From Paracoccaceae bacterium (lineage in GTDB: Bacteria; Pseudomonadota; Alphaproteobacteria; Rhodobacterales; Rhodobacteraceae), in NCBI GenBank assembly GCA_030626365.1, contig DAOUPC010000028.1, forward strand, positions 1 through 14,055: a stretch of 14,055 bases of DNA. Direction: 5' to 3'. The notes beneath the pieces were generated by a model. That model ran no database searches, had not been told where the DNA came from, and saw nothing but the letters and a program-made list of their open reading frames with translations. This document shows, in pieces, positions 1 to 7,677 of this stretch (the stretch's first letter is position 1; each line of letters opens with the position of its first letter). The translations under genes and the position numbers were made by a program.

Positions 1-107
1 AATGTGCCGCCCTCTAACTGTTTGGCCCCGCATTTTGCCGGATGCAGCGCCCCCATGATCAGCAAGCCGCGCGCCATGGCCGCTGCATTCAGGCGCGCGT
101 ATGTCAC
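1..107 (-). CDS. Probable ferredoxin-like protein, N-terminal fragment cut by the window edge
   Basis: The reading frame is open from a GTG at 107 to the window edge and gives 35 residues, beginning VTYARLNAAAMARGLLIMG and continuing ALHPAKCGAKQLEGGT. The GTG overlaps the TGA of the upstream hydroxylase-family gene in a GTGA arrangement, which is typical of translationally coupled genes and is my main reason for the start. An in-frame ATG at 77 is an alternative. From memory, the 'ARGL..MGALHP' pattern resembles the N-terminus of a rhodobacteral protein usually annotated as ferredoxin, whose Fe-S cysteines would lie in the missing C-terminal part. I cannot confirm that here, because only one Cys is visible. 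It is probably the last or a distal gene of the argB transcript. Confidence 0.5.
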   Translation of the reverse strand, partial: MTYARLNAAAMARGLLIMGALHPAKCGAKQLEGGT

Positions 108-898
108 AGCTTGTCAAACGGCAGGCGCAGTGACCAGCCCAGTTTGGCGGGGCGCTCATCCTGCCAGCGCAACCCTATGGCCATGTTGTCATGCCCATCC
201 TCGGGCTGTGCCACATAGGTGCCAAACATCTGGTCCCAGATGGACAGGGAAAACCCATAGTTGCTGTCGTGTTCGTGCCTGTGCGTCGAATGATGCACCC
301 GGTGCATATCTGGCGTCACCAGAACCACCCGTAAAGCCCGGTCCAGCCACAGCGGTAGTGCCAGATTGGAATGGTTGAACATGGCCGTGCTGTTCAGGAT
401 GATTTCGAACAGGATCACCGCCAGTGCAGCCGGCCCAAGCAGATAGACCAGCCCGATTTTCAACAGCATCGACAGGGCAATCTCGATCGGGTGGAACCGG
501 ATCGCGGTGGTGACGTCAATGTCGCAATCCGCGTGATGCACCCGGTGCAGACGCCACAAAAGCGGTATCTTGTGGGTAATCAGGTGCTGTGCCCAGATGG
601 CGAAATCAAGAAACAGAATGGTGGCGGTTATTTCGATCCACGCAGGCCAGTCCAGCCAGTTCAACAGGCCCCAGCCATTACGCGAGGCATCCACCGCCGC
701 CCCCACCGCCAGCAGTGGCAGCGCAAAGGCCAGCAAGCGCAGTGTCAGGGTGTTCAGCACGGTCATGGACCAGTTGGTCAGCCATCGGGTGCTGCGGGGC
801 TGGCTGCGGGCCCGGCGTGGCAACAGGGCCTCGGCCAGTGCGAACAGACAAAACAGGCCCAGGAATATTCCCAGTCGGATCAGAGTTTCATTTTCCAT
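104..898 (-). CDS. Sterol desaturase / fatty acid hydroxylase family membrane protein
   Basis: This is a 264-residue integral membrane di-iron oxygenase of the fatty acid hydroxylase superfamily, which inserts oxygen into or desaturates lipid-like substrates. Histidine clusters that would bind the two irons are visible: HLITH (105-109), HRVHH (118-122), H136 in RFHPIE, FNHSN (174-178), a second HRVHH (199-203) and HRHEHD (206-211). Hydrophobic segments lie near residues 8-26, 48-68, 88-104 and 143-170. I chose ATG 898 because the protein then opens directly into the first membrane segment. An ATG at 916 and a TTG at 940 are also in frame, and none has a strong ribosome site. It lies 73 nt downstream of argB, probably on the same transcript, and overlaps the next gene by 4 nt. 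The substrate cannot be told from the sequence. Confidence 0.88.
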   Translation of the reverse strand: MENETLIRLGIFLGLFCLFALAEALLPRRARSQPRSTRWLTNWSMTVLNTLTLRLLAFALPLLAVGAAVDASRNGWGLLNWLDWPAWIEITATILFLDFAIWAQHLITHKIPLLWRLHRVHHADCDIDVTTAIRFHPIEIALSMLLKIGLVYLLGPAALAVILFEIILNSTAMFNHSNLALPLWLDRALRVVLVTPDMHRVHHSTHRHEHDSNYGFSLSIWDQMFGTYVAQPEDGHDNMAIGLRWQDERPAKLGWSLRLPFDKL

Positions 899-971
899 GT
901 ATTCAGCTTCATGCATGGATAGAAAGTTCGCAAGCCCCAACCCAACACATTTTTGTCAGTAGCCTGGTTTG

Positions 972-1835
972 TCAGTCGGGTCGGATCAATGATCCTGCCC
1001 CATGTTCGGTAAACAGCTCCAGCAGGCAGGCATTGGGCGCGCGCCCGTCCAGAATGACCACCGCCCGGACCCCGCCATCAATGGCATCCAGCGCGGTTTC
1101 GGTTTTGGGAATCATACCACCGGCAATGACACCCGTGCGGGTCATTTCGCGGATCTGGGCGGTCTTAAGTTCGGTCACAACCACGCCGTCCGCATCTTTT
1201 ACGCCCGACACGTCCGTCAGCAGCAACAACCGGTCCGCCTCAAGGGCCGCGGCAATCGCCCCTGCCGCCGTGTCACCGTTCACATTGAAGGTCTCGCCAT
1301 TACGGCCCGCCCCCAGCGGCGCAATCACCGGGATCATGTCATTGGCAAACAGATTATGCAGCAGCGTCGGATCCATATCCTTGGGCGTGCCGACAAACCC
1401 CAGCGCCGGATCGGTCTGGTCGCAGATCATCAGGTTGGCATCCTTGCCCGAGAGGCCCACACCCATGCCACCCTGCCGGTTCAATGCCTGCACGATGCGC
1501 TTGTTTACCAGACCCGACAGGACCATTTCGACCACGTCGACCGTTTCCTTGTCGGTGATCCGCTTGCCATTCACGAACTCTGATTTGATGCCCAACCGGC
1601 CCAGCATCGCGTTGATCATCGGCCCGCCGCCATGCACAATAACCGGGTTCACACCCACCTGCTGCATCAGCACGACGTCGCGGGCAAAGCTGTCCATCGC
1701 CTCGTCGCTGCCCATGGCGTGGCCGCCCAGTTTGATCACCACAGTTGCCCCGTCATATCGTTGCAGATACGGCAGTGCATGTGACAGGGTTTGGGCGGTG
1801 GCAATCCAATCGTGGTTCATGTCTCGTTTCTTCAT
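972..1835 (-). CDS. argB: Acetylglutamate kinase (ArgB)
   Basis: ArgB phosphorylates N-acetyl-L-glutamate with ATP, the second step of arginine (ornithine) synthesis, in the cytoplasm. The 287-residue protein shows the amino acid kinase fold landmarks: KLGGHA (35-40) for phosphate binding, VIVHGGGP (65-72) for substrate, FVNGKRITD (87-95), the NVNGDTAAGAIAAAL stretch near residue 190, and LLLTDVSGV. The roughly 28-residue segment before the first glycine loop matches the extra N-terminal helix of arginine-inhibited NAG kinases, so feedback inhibition by arginine is likely (inference). I chose ATG 1835 because GAGGG lies about 10 nt upstream; an in-frame ATG at 1820 has no clear ribosome site. 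The gene is divergent from the short-chain dehydrogenase and probably leads a transcript that includes the hydroxylase-family gene. Confidence 0.97.
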   Translation of the reverse strand: MKKRDMNHDWIATAQTLSHALPYLQRYDGATVVIKLGGHAMGSDEAMDSFARDVVLMQQVGVNPVIVHGGGPMINAMLGRLGIKSEFVNGKRITDKETVDVVEMVLSGLVNKRIVQALNRQGGMGVGLSGKDANLMICDQTDPALGFVGTPKDMDPTLLHNLFANDMIPVIAPLGAGRNGETFNVNGDTAAGAIAAALEADRLLLLTDVSGVKDADGVVVTELKTAQIREMTRTGVIAGGMIPKTETALDAIDGGVRAVVILDGRAPNACLLELFTEHGAGSLIRPD

Positions 1836-1859
1836 GCTTGGTAATCCCTCTGGGGTATC

Positions 1860-1888
1860 GTGTTACGCGGTTCGGGCGATACTTCCAA
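1860..1888 (-). promoter_or_regulatory. Putative argB promoter overlapped by an inverted repeat
   Basis: On the minus strand TTGGAA (1883-1888) and TAACAC (1860-1865) are separated by 17 nt, as in a sigma-70 promoter about 25-30 nt before the argB start. An inverted repeat, GTATCG (1855-1860) and CGATAC (1877-1882), spans the -10 and spacer and could be an operator. The match was found by eye, and the -10 is a moderate fit. Confidence 0.35.
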
Positions 1889-1955
1889 GTGTCGCGTTGC
1901 AGATGTGTGGCTTGGTGGTAGTGTCGCATCAAAACACCTGACAAAGGGGGCTGTG

Positions 1956-2684
1956 ATGTCTCAGAAAACCATGTTGCTGACCGGGGCAAGTCGTGGGATT
2001 GGCCACGCCACCGTGCGCCGGTTCAACCACGAAGGCTGGCGGGTGATCACCTGTTCGCGTGCGCCCTTTCCCCAGGAATGCCCCTGGGGCGGTGGCCAGG
2101 AAAACCACGTTCAACTGGACCTGAGCGACCCTTCGGGCACGATTGCCGCTGTGGATATCATTAAGGAACGGCTGAACGGGCGGCTGGATGCGCTGGTGAA
2201 CAATGCCGGGATATCGCCCAAGGGGCCGGATGGCGGGCGGCTGAACACGCTGGATACCGACCTGATGACCTGGGGGCAGGTGTTTCACGTCAACTTTTTC
2301 GCCCCCGTTGTTTTGGCTCGGGGGTTGAAAGATGAACTGGCGGCTGCCAAGGGGGCGGTGGTCAATGTGACATCAATTGCCGGGGCGCGGGTGCACCCCT
2401 TTGCCGGGGCGGCCTATGCCACGTCCAAGGCGGCGCTGGCGGCGCTGACGCGGGAAATGGCGCATGATTTTGGCCCCCTGGGTGTGCGGGTCAATGCGAT
2501 TGCCCCGGGCGAGGTGGAAACCGCAATCCTGTCACCGGGGACCGATAAGATCGTCAAGGAATTACCGCTGCAACGGCTGGGCCAACCAGAAGAGGTGGCC
2601 TCGGCCATCTATTTCCTGTGTTCGGATGACAGTTCGTATATTTCGGGGGCCGAGATAGAGGTGAACGGGGCGCAGCACGTTTAG
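1956..2684 (+). CDS. Short-chain dehydrogenase/reductase (classical SDR)
   Basis: This 242-residue NAD(P)-dependent oxidoreductase belongs to the classical SDR family. Visible landmarks are TGASRGIG (9-16) for cofactor binding, NNAG (82-85), catalytic N113, S140, Y154 and K158 (YATSK), and a C-terminal GAEIEVNG strand. An Arg at 35 just after the second strand (CSR) favours NADP(H) (inference). The start is ATG 1956, with AAAGGGGG six nt upstream; a GTG at 1953 is less likely. It is the only plus-strand gene inside a long minus-strand block. It is divergent from argB by about 120 nt, and its stop is 2 nt from the stop of engB, so there is no space for a terminator between them. The substrate is unknown; overall form resembles FabG-like and sugar/alcohol SDRs. 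Confidence 0.93.
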   Translation: MSQKTMLLTGASRGIGHATVRRFNHEGWRVITCSRAPFPQECPWGGGQENHVQLDLSDPSGTIAAVDIIKERLNGRLDALVNNAGISPKGPDGGRLNTLDTDLMTWGQVFHVNFFAPVVLARGLKDELAAAKGAVVNVTSIAGARVHPFAGAAYATSKAALAALTREMAHDFGPLGVRVNAIAPGEVETAILSPGTDKIVKELPLQRLGQPEEVASAIYFLCSDDSSYISGAEIEVNGAQHV

Positions 2685-2686
2685 CG

Positions 2687-3337
2687 TTAGACCAGCGTGG
2701 CGATAATACTGCGCAGCGTGGCAATGCCGTCGCCCTTTTCCGATGAGGTCAGGACAATTTCAGGGTAGGCGGCAGGGTGCTTTGCCAGCGCGGCGCGCAC
2801 CTGTTCCAGAAGGCCCGTGTGGTCCTTTTCCCTGGTTTTGTCGGCCTTGGTCAACACGCATTGAAAGGTGACGGCGGCACTGTCCAGCAGCGACATGATC
2901 TCTTCGTCCACGGGTTTTACCCCGTGGCGCGCATCGATCAGAACAAAGGCCCGGCGCAGGGTCTGGCGCCCGCCAAGATACTGTTTCAACAGCCGTTGCC
3001 AGCGGTCAACCACCGGGCGCGGCGCGTTGGCGTAACCATAGCCGGGCAGGTCGACCAGATAATGATTGTCGCCTTGGGTGAAAAAGTTGATTTCCTGCGT
3101 CCGGCCCGGCGTGTTCGAGGCCCGCGCAAGCGCCTTGGTTCCGGTCAGCGCGTTGATCAGTGTGGATTTCCCCACATTGGAGCGCCCTGCGAAACACACC
3201 TCTAGCCGGTCCGCCGGGGGCAGGCCGGACATGGCCACGACGCCCTTCACGAATTCGGACTGGCCCGCGAACAATTTGCGCCCTCTTTCGGTGGTGAACG
3301 CATCGGGAAGGCCCACAAGGGGGAACTGAAGCTTCAT
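2687..3337 (-). CDS. engB: Ribosome biogenesis GTPase EngB (YihA/YsxC)
   Basis: EngB is a small GTPase needed for late assembly of the 50S ribosomal subunit, also described as affecting cell division. All G motifs are present in this 216-residue protein: GRSNVGKS (51-58, G1), TPGRTQ (76-81, G2), DLPGYG (96-101, G3), TKAD (163-166, G4) and SSEKG (198-202, G5). The length is normal for the family. I chose ATG 3337 because AAGGTGG sits seven nt upstream; the in-frame TTG at 3343 would overlap the previous gene and has poor spacing. The gap to the upstream MOSC gene is 2 nt, so it is very likely translated from the yidC-MOSC-engB messenger. It converges on the SDR gene. Confidence 0.96.
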   Translation of the reverse strand: MKLQFPLVGLPDAFTTERGRKLFAGQSEFVKGVVAMSGLPPADRLEVCFAGRSNVGKSTLINALTGTKALARASNTPGRTQEINFFTQGDNHYLVDLPGYGYANAPRPVVDRWQRLLKQYLGGRQTLRRAFVLIDARHGVKPVDEEIMSLLDSAAVTFQCVLTKADKTREKDHTGLLEQVRAALAKHPAAYPEIVLTSSEKGDGIATLRSIIATLV

Positions 3338-3339
3338 TG

Positions 3340-4095
3340 TCAAACCACCTTGACCGTATCACCCTGACGCAGTGCGCCGGATTTGGTTACCACGGCGTAA
3401 ATGCCGCATTCCTGATGACCCCAGCCGGTTTTCAGCGCGCCAAGGGTGTCTGCGTCCCGTTCGCCGGTTTCGGGGTTGGCCGTGGTGCCCATGCAGCGTG
3501 TGATTTGTTCTTTTACCACAAGTTCGGCGGTGCCGATGTGCAATGTCCGACCGATCCAGTCCATTTCCGCCCAGGCCTCAAACCCATCCAACAGCAGGTT
3601 TCCACGCCAGCGCAGTGGCGATATATCCTGGCCCAACTGTGCCTCGATCGCGCGATGTGTGGCCAGATTGATCAGCGAAACCGAGGCAAAATCCGTGTCG
3701 GTCATCGCCCGCCCCGGTGCCCGGACCAGACGCGCGGGCAGCATCCGGTTGCCATTGCTGATCGGTATGACCCACTGGATGAATTTCCCGGCCCCATCAT
3801 GGTCGTCCGGATCAATGGTCAGGTCCGGCAGGTCCGGATGGCTAAGCGTCAGGTTGCGATAACCCGGATCTACCCGGGTCGATATGGCCTGCAACCGGGG
3901 CGATTTCGCGCCGCGTGAAAATTCCTGACAGGGCTGCCAGTTGGGGCGTTCGTGATCGAAACACGATGCCTCGTGTGCCACGGCCCAGCGCCTGTCCCAA
4001 GGCAGGCATTCACCTTGGGTCAGTGTGACCTGATCCAGCGCCTCGCGGCCATGCGCCTTGATCGGGTGGCGCCAGATTTCGGTCACATGGGGCAT
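3340..4095 (-). CDS. MOSC-domain protein (YcbX/mARC-like)
   Basis: This 251-residue protein has an N-terminal beta-barrel MOSC_N part and a C-terminal MOSC domain. MOSC domains carry a sulfurated molybdenum cofactor or act in sulfur transfer to it. The family's cofactor-binding Cys is C201 in RCMGTTANPETGERD. Other visible landmarks are DFASVSLIN (135-143) and RWRGNL (162-167), close to the R-F-R-x-N pattern of YcbX-type proteins. No ferredoxin domain follows, unlike E. coli YcbX. Its ATG overlaps the TAA of yidC by one base (TAATG), which implies translational coupling, and engB starts 2 nt after its stop. A role with Moco, for example in N-hydroxylated base reduction, is inferred from the family and not shown here. 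Confidence 0.9.
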   Translation of the reverse strand: MPHVTEIWRHPIKAHGREALDQVTLTQGECLPWDRRWAVAHEASCFDHERPNWQPCQEFSRGAKSPRLQAISTRVDPGYRNLTLSHPDLPDLTIDPDDHDGAGKFIQWVIPISNGNRMLPARLVRAPGRAMTDTDFASVSLINLATHRAIEAQLGQDISPLRWRGNLLLDGFEAWAEMDWIGRTLHIGTAELVVKEQITRCMGTTANPETGERDADTLGALKTGWGHQECGIYAVVTKSGALRQGDTVKVV

Positions 4096-5930
4096 TACTT
4101 TTTGTCTGCTTTTGATCTGCGGTCAAAGCTGGATCTGATATTGCCGAACACGTCCGGCTTATAGCCCTGACTGCGCATGATCAGATATTGCTGGGTGAAG
4201 GTGATCGTGTTGTTGGCGATCCAGTATACCACTAGCCCGCTGGCAAACCCGCCCAGCATGAACATGAACACCCATGGCATCCAGGCAAAGATCATCTTTT
4301 GCGTGGCGTCGGTGGGGGCCGGGTTCAGCTTTTGCTGCAACCACATCGAAATGCCCAACAGCAATGGCAAGATACCGATGAACGCCAGCGCCATAATGCT
4401 GCCTGGCTCGGGCGCGTTGATCGGCAACAGGCCGAACAGGTTCATCATTGTGGTGGGGTCAGGCATCGAAAGGTCCTGGAACGGACCGAACCAGGGGGCC
4501 TGGCGCAGTTCGATCGTGACAAAGATAACCTTGTAGAGCGAGAAAAAGATCGGGATCTGCATCAGGATTGGCAAACAACCGGCGGCCGGGTTCACCTTTT
4601 CCTTCTTATACAGCTCCATCATGCCCTTCTGGACTTTTTGCTTGTCGTCACCAGCGGCCTTTTTCAGGGCCTCCATCTGCGGCTGAAGCTCTTTCATCTT
4701 GGCCATCGAGACGTAGGATTTATAGGCCAGCGGGAACAAAAGCGCCTTGATGATCAGGGTCAGGCCGATGATCGACCAGCCCATGTTGCCAATCAGTTGG
4801 TTGATGTTGTGCAGCAGCCAGAAGATCGGTTTGGTCAGGAAAAAGAACCAACCCCAGTCGATGCTGTCGATAAACCCCAGGATGCCGTTGCTTTCATAGA
4901 CGCGGATTGTGGCCCATTCCTTGGCCCCGGCGAACAATTGCGTGGTCACGGCGATGGTTGCCCCGTCCGCGACGGTCTGGGTCGGCAATACGGCCTCGGT
5001 CTGATAGATATCGCGGCGCTCATCGTATTTGGCGACGGATTTAAAGGCGCTTCCGGGGGCCGGAATCAGCGTGGACATCCAGAAGTGATCGGTAAAGCCG
5101 ATCCAGCCGTTGGTTTCGACCTGGGTCACTTCGGCGCGCGCGCCTTCACGGGGGTCGACCTCAAAATCGGGCATGTCGCCATAGTCGGTTTCGGTCAGTT
5201 CCCCATCGGCCATCGAAACGACGCCTTCGTGCAGGATGAAAAAGTTCTTCAGGTCCTGTGGTTCGCCATGACGGGCCAGAATACCGTAGGGGGCCATGCT
5301 GGCCGCCGCGCCAGAGGTGTTTTCAACCGACTGGGTGATGGTGAACAGGTAATCGGCATCAACCGCCAGCATGCGGCGGAAAACCAGCCCCTTGCCGTTG
5401 TCCCAGATCAGGGTAACGGGGGCGTTCAGGCCCAGGGTGGTGCCCTGCTCCAGCGTCCATTCGGTGTTGGCACCGGGCACATCGTCAAGCGCAAGACCGG
5501 TGCCGGGGGCCCAGCCATACAGCGCGTAATAGGCAGACGCATCACCGACCGGCGACAGCATCGTGACGATTTCGGCATCCTCATCCAGAGAAACGCGGTA
5601 ATCCTTGAGCGACAGATCATCGATCCGCCCACCCAAAAGTGAAACGCTGCCGGTCAGGCGTGGCGTGTCGATTGGCACGCGGGGCATGTCGGCCTGTGGC
5701 TGTGCCAGCGGCTCTGTCGACGTGGTGCCGGTTGTCGTAACCGGGGCCTCGGCGGCGATTGGCGCGTTGGCCGTGCTGCCTTGCGGTGGTGTAAGGTCGG
5801 TTGCCTGCACACCATTCCCGTTCAGGGCAGCCGGATCCGGCTCGGGTGGTGGAAACAAGATGAACCATACGAGGATCACCATGAAGCTGAGTACGGTTGC
5901 GAGGATGAGGTTCTTGTTTTGATCGTCCAT
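4095..5930 (-). CDS. yidC: Membrane protein insertase YidC
   Basis: YidC inserts and folds inner-membrane proteins, alone or with SecYEG. The 611-residue protein has the Gram-negative layout. It starts with a membrane anchor (about 8-26), followed by a Pro/Thr-rich linker and a periplasmic beta domain up to about 345. The conserved five-helix insertase core follows. K395 in the IIKALLFPL helix corresponds to the basic groove residue of E. coli (Arg366). The cytoplasmic hairpin SMAKMKELQP and VNPAAGCLPILMQIPIF are conserved, and the tail is basic. ATG 5930 was chosen because the protein then begins MDDQNKNLIL, the usual N-terminus, with AAGGTGG about 10 nt upstream; the longer frame to 5990 adds an unlikely sequence. 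It has its own putative promoter and is the first gene of the coupled yidC-MOSC-engB set. Confidence 0.97.
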   Translation of the reverse strand: MDDQNKNLILATVLSFMVILVWFILFPPPEPDPAALNGNGVQATDLTPPQGSTANAPIAAEAPVTTTGTTSTEPLAQPQADMPRVPIDTPRLTGSVSLLGGRIDDLSLKDYRVSLDEDAEIVTMLSPVGDASAYYALYGWAPGTGLALDDVPGANTEWTLEQGTTLGLNAPVTLIWDNGKGLVFRRMLAVDADYLFTITQSVENTSGAAASMAPYGILARHGEPQDLKNFFILHEGVVSMADGELTETDYGDMPDFEVDPREGARAEVTQVETNGWIGFTDHFWMSTLIPAPGSAFKSVAKYDERRDIYQTEAVLPTQTVADGATIAVTTQLFAGAKEWATIRVYESNGILGFIDSIDWGWFFFLTKPIFWLLHNINQLIGNMGWSIIGLTLIIKALLFPLAYKSYVSMAKMKELQPQMEALKKAAGDDKQKVQKGMMELYKKEKVNPAAGCLPILMQIPIFFSLYKVIFVTIELRQAPWFGPFQDLSMPDPTTMMNLFGLLPINAPEPGSIMALAFIGILPLLLGISMWLQQKLNPAPTDATQKMIFAWMPWVFMFMLGGFASGLVVYWIANNTITFTQQYLIMRSQGYKPDVFGNIRSSFDRRSKADKK

Positions 5931-5968
5931 CGGGGACTGCCACCTTATGCACGGAAAGTCATCGGTGG

Positions 5969-5997
5969 GTTCAACAGAGTGCAGGCGCAAAGGTCAA
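5969..5997 (-). promoter_or_regulatory. Putative yidC promoter
   Basis: On the minus strand TTGACC (5992-5997) and TTGAAC (5969-5974) are 17 nt apart, in the 126-nt gap between the phosphodiesterase stop and the yidC start. The -35 is strong and the -10 is weak. This would give yidC a start site independent of the phosphodiesterase upstream. Confidence 0.45.
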
Positions 5998-6056
5998 GCG
6001 GATTCGCCGTATTCCGTGCTGTTATAGCACCTGAAAACAACTCTGAATGGCAATGA

Positions 6057-7610
6057 TCAGCCGGTTTCGTGGCCAATGGCCGGAACGTCCTGCATCCTGG
6101 CCTGATGCGCGGTGATCCAGTCCAGTGTCTGATCGAACGGCATGGGGCGGCCAATACCGAACCCCTGCACGTGATCACAGCCCAGTTGCGCCAGCAATGC
6201 ATGTTCGCCCACGGTCTCGACACCTTCGGCCAGGGTTTCCAGTTCCAGGCGCTCCGCCATGGTCAGGATCGCGCCGATCAACCGCTGCTGTTCCGGGTCC
6301 CGGTCGGCCTTCATGACGAAAGAGCGGTCGATCTTGATCCGCGAGACGGCAAACCGGCGCAGCGAGGCAATTGATGCGTGCCCGGTGCCGTAATCATCAA
6401 GATCGATCCGGCATCCAAGCTTGGCCAGCCCCGCAATATTGCGGCTTATCGTGTCATCAGGTGAATCCGTCATCACGGTTTCAAGAATTTCCACCGCCAG
6501 CCGGTCGGGGGACAAATCAAACCGGTCCAGTTCCCAGCGAACTTTGTCCACCAGGCTGGGATTGCGCAATTCGTCACTGGCAAAATTCACGCCGACCTGC
6601 GGTATCACCACGCCCGCATTGTCCCACGACCTGAGCGCGCTTAACGCGTGGTAAAGCATCACCTGGCCCAACCGCTCTGTCAGGCCGGCATCATGTATCA
6701 CCGGCAGAAAAATATCCGGGGCAATCATCCCCTGTACCGGATGGGACCACCGCGCCAAAGCCTCGAACCCTGACACTTTGCCGGTGTCGGTCGAAATTTG
6801 TGGTTGATACCACGGCTGAATTTGCCCCCCCTCAAGGGCCGCCGCGATTTCTTCGCGAAAGTCGCTGAGCGCCCTGTTCTTACGGCCCAGTTCGGTGGAA
6901 TAGGCGCGGATCGCCGATGGCCCGGCCTGTTGGGCGTCCGACAAGGCGGCGGTGGCGGCGGCCAGCCAATCCTGACCGGATGGTCCCGGTGTACGACTGC
7001 GCAGGCAAAATCCGATCGAACACGTCATATAAATGGACATTCCGTCAAGCGGCACGGCATCTTCGATCACGCTTTGGATGCGCCCGGCAAGCTGAATACA
7101 CAATTCCAGATCCAGTTGCCGCACGACCATCAGGCAAATCGCAAATCTGCTGTCGCCGATCCGGGCGACAGTATCGCCATCGCGCAACACTGACAGGATA
7201 CGGTCGCCGCCGCACTGGACAACCAGGTCGGCCGCCGATTGGCCATGGTGCCGGATCAGACCCTGATAACCGTCCAGTTCAAGAACAAAACAGGCAGAGT
7301 GCAGACCCGAGGTTTCGGTTTGGCTGAACACATCGTTCACGGTGTTTTCAAAGCCATTGCGCAGGATCAGGCCCGTTATGCTATCGCGGGAGGGGGGCGA
7401 ACCCAGATTGGGGTGGAAATTGCCAAAGGTGCCGCCCAGGGCAAATACCAGCGGCAGGCCCAGTGCAACAACGATCAAGGCCCCCTCGCCACCCAGCCAA
7501 AAGGCCCCCAGTGTCATTGCCGGCAGAAACGCAAGAACAGGCGGGCCGGTCAGAACCGGCATGACCCGGTTGCGAAGCCGGACCAGCAAGTTGAAAAGCG
7601 GGATCTGCAT
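6057..7610 (-). CDS. Membrane-anchored c-di-GMP phosphodiesterase (degenerate GGDEF + EAL)
   Basis: This 517-residue protein has two N-terminal hydrophobic segments (about 19-40 and 43-60), a GGDEF-fold domain (about 75-240) and an EAL domain (about 255-500). The cyclase signature is GDSRF (152-156) instead of GGDEF, so synthesis is unlikely. The inhibitory-site motif RxxD (R143-D146), five residues before it, is kept. The EAL residues are intact: E283 (EAL), N342, E374, D405-D406 (DDYGTG), K427, E462 and Q482. It should therefore hydrolyse c-di-GMP at the inner membrane, with the GGDEF-like domain as a possible regulatory module (inference). There is no periplasmic sensor domain of note. ATG 7610 has AAAGG seven nt upstream. 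It lies 67 nt after ttcA on the same strand and may be read through from it. Confidence 0.93.
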   Translation of the reverse strand: MQIPLFNLLVRLRNRVMPVLTGPPVLAFLPAMTLGAFWLGGEGALIVVALGLPLVFALGGTFGNFHPNLGSPPSRDSITGLILRNGFENTVNDVFSQTETSGLHSACFVLELDGYQGLIRHHGQSAADLVVQCGGDRILSVLRDGDTVARIGDSRFAICLMVVRQLDLELCIQLAGRIQSVIEDAVPLDGMSIYMTCSIGFCLRSRTPGPSGQDWLAAATAALSDAQQAGPSAIRAYSTELGRKNRALSDFREEIAAALEGGQIQPWYQPQISTDTGKVSGFEALARWSHPVQGMIAPDIFLPVIHDAGLTERLGQVMLYHALSALRSWDNAGVVIPQVGVNFASDELRNPSLVDKVRWELDRFDLSPDRLAVEILETVMTDSPDDTISRNIAGLAKLGCRIDLDDYGTGHASIASLRRFAVSRIKIDRSFVMKADRDPEQQRLIGAILTMAERLELETLAEGVETVGEHALLAQLGCDHVQGFGIGRPMPFDQTLDWITAHQARMQDVPAIGHETG

Positions 7611-7677
7611 GGCAAGACCTTTCCCATTGGCGCACCGCGCGCATGAGGGACGTTAGTTGCCGTGTCTGACCTGGACG

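Noticed and set aside
589..1941. Long plus-strand open frame (450 codons) opposite argB and the hydroxylase gene
   Set aside because: It runs antisense to two well-recognised genes, has low-complexity Ser/Pro/Arg content and no family pattern. It is an expected shadow in GC-rich DNA.
4299..5642. Plus-strand open frame (447 codons) opposite yidC
   Set aside because: Antisense to a full-length, well-conserved yidC; Gly/Gln/Arg/His-rich composition typical of a shadow frame.
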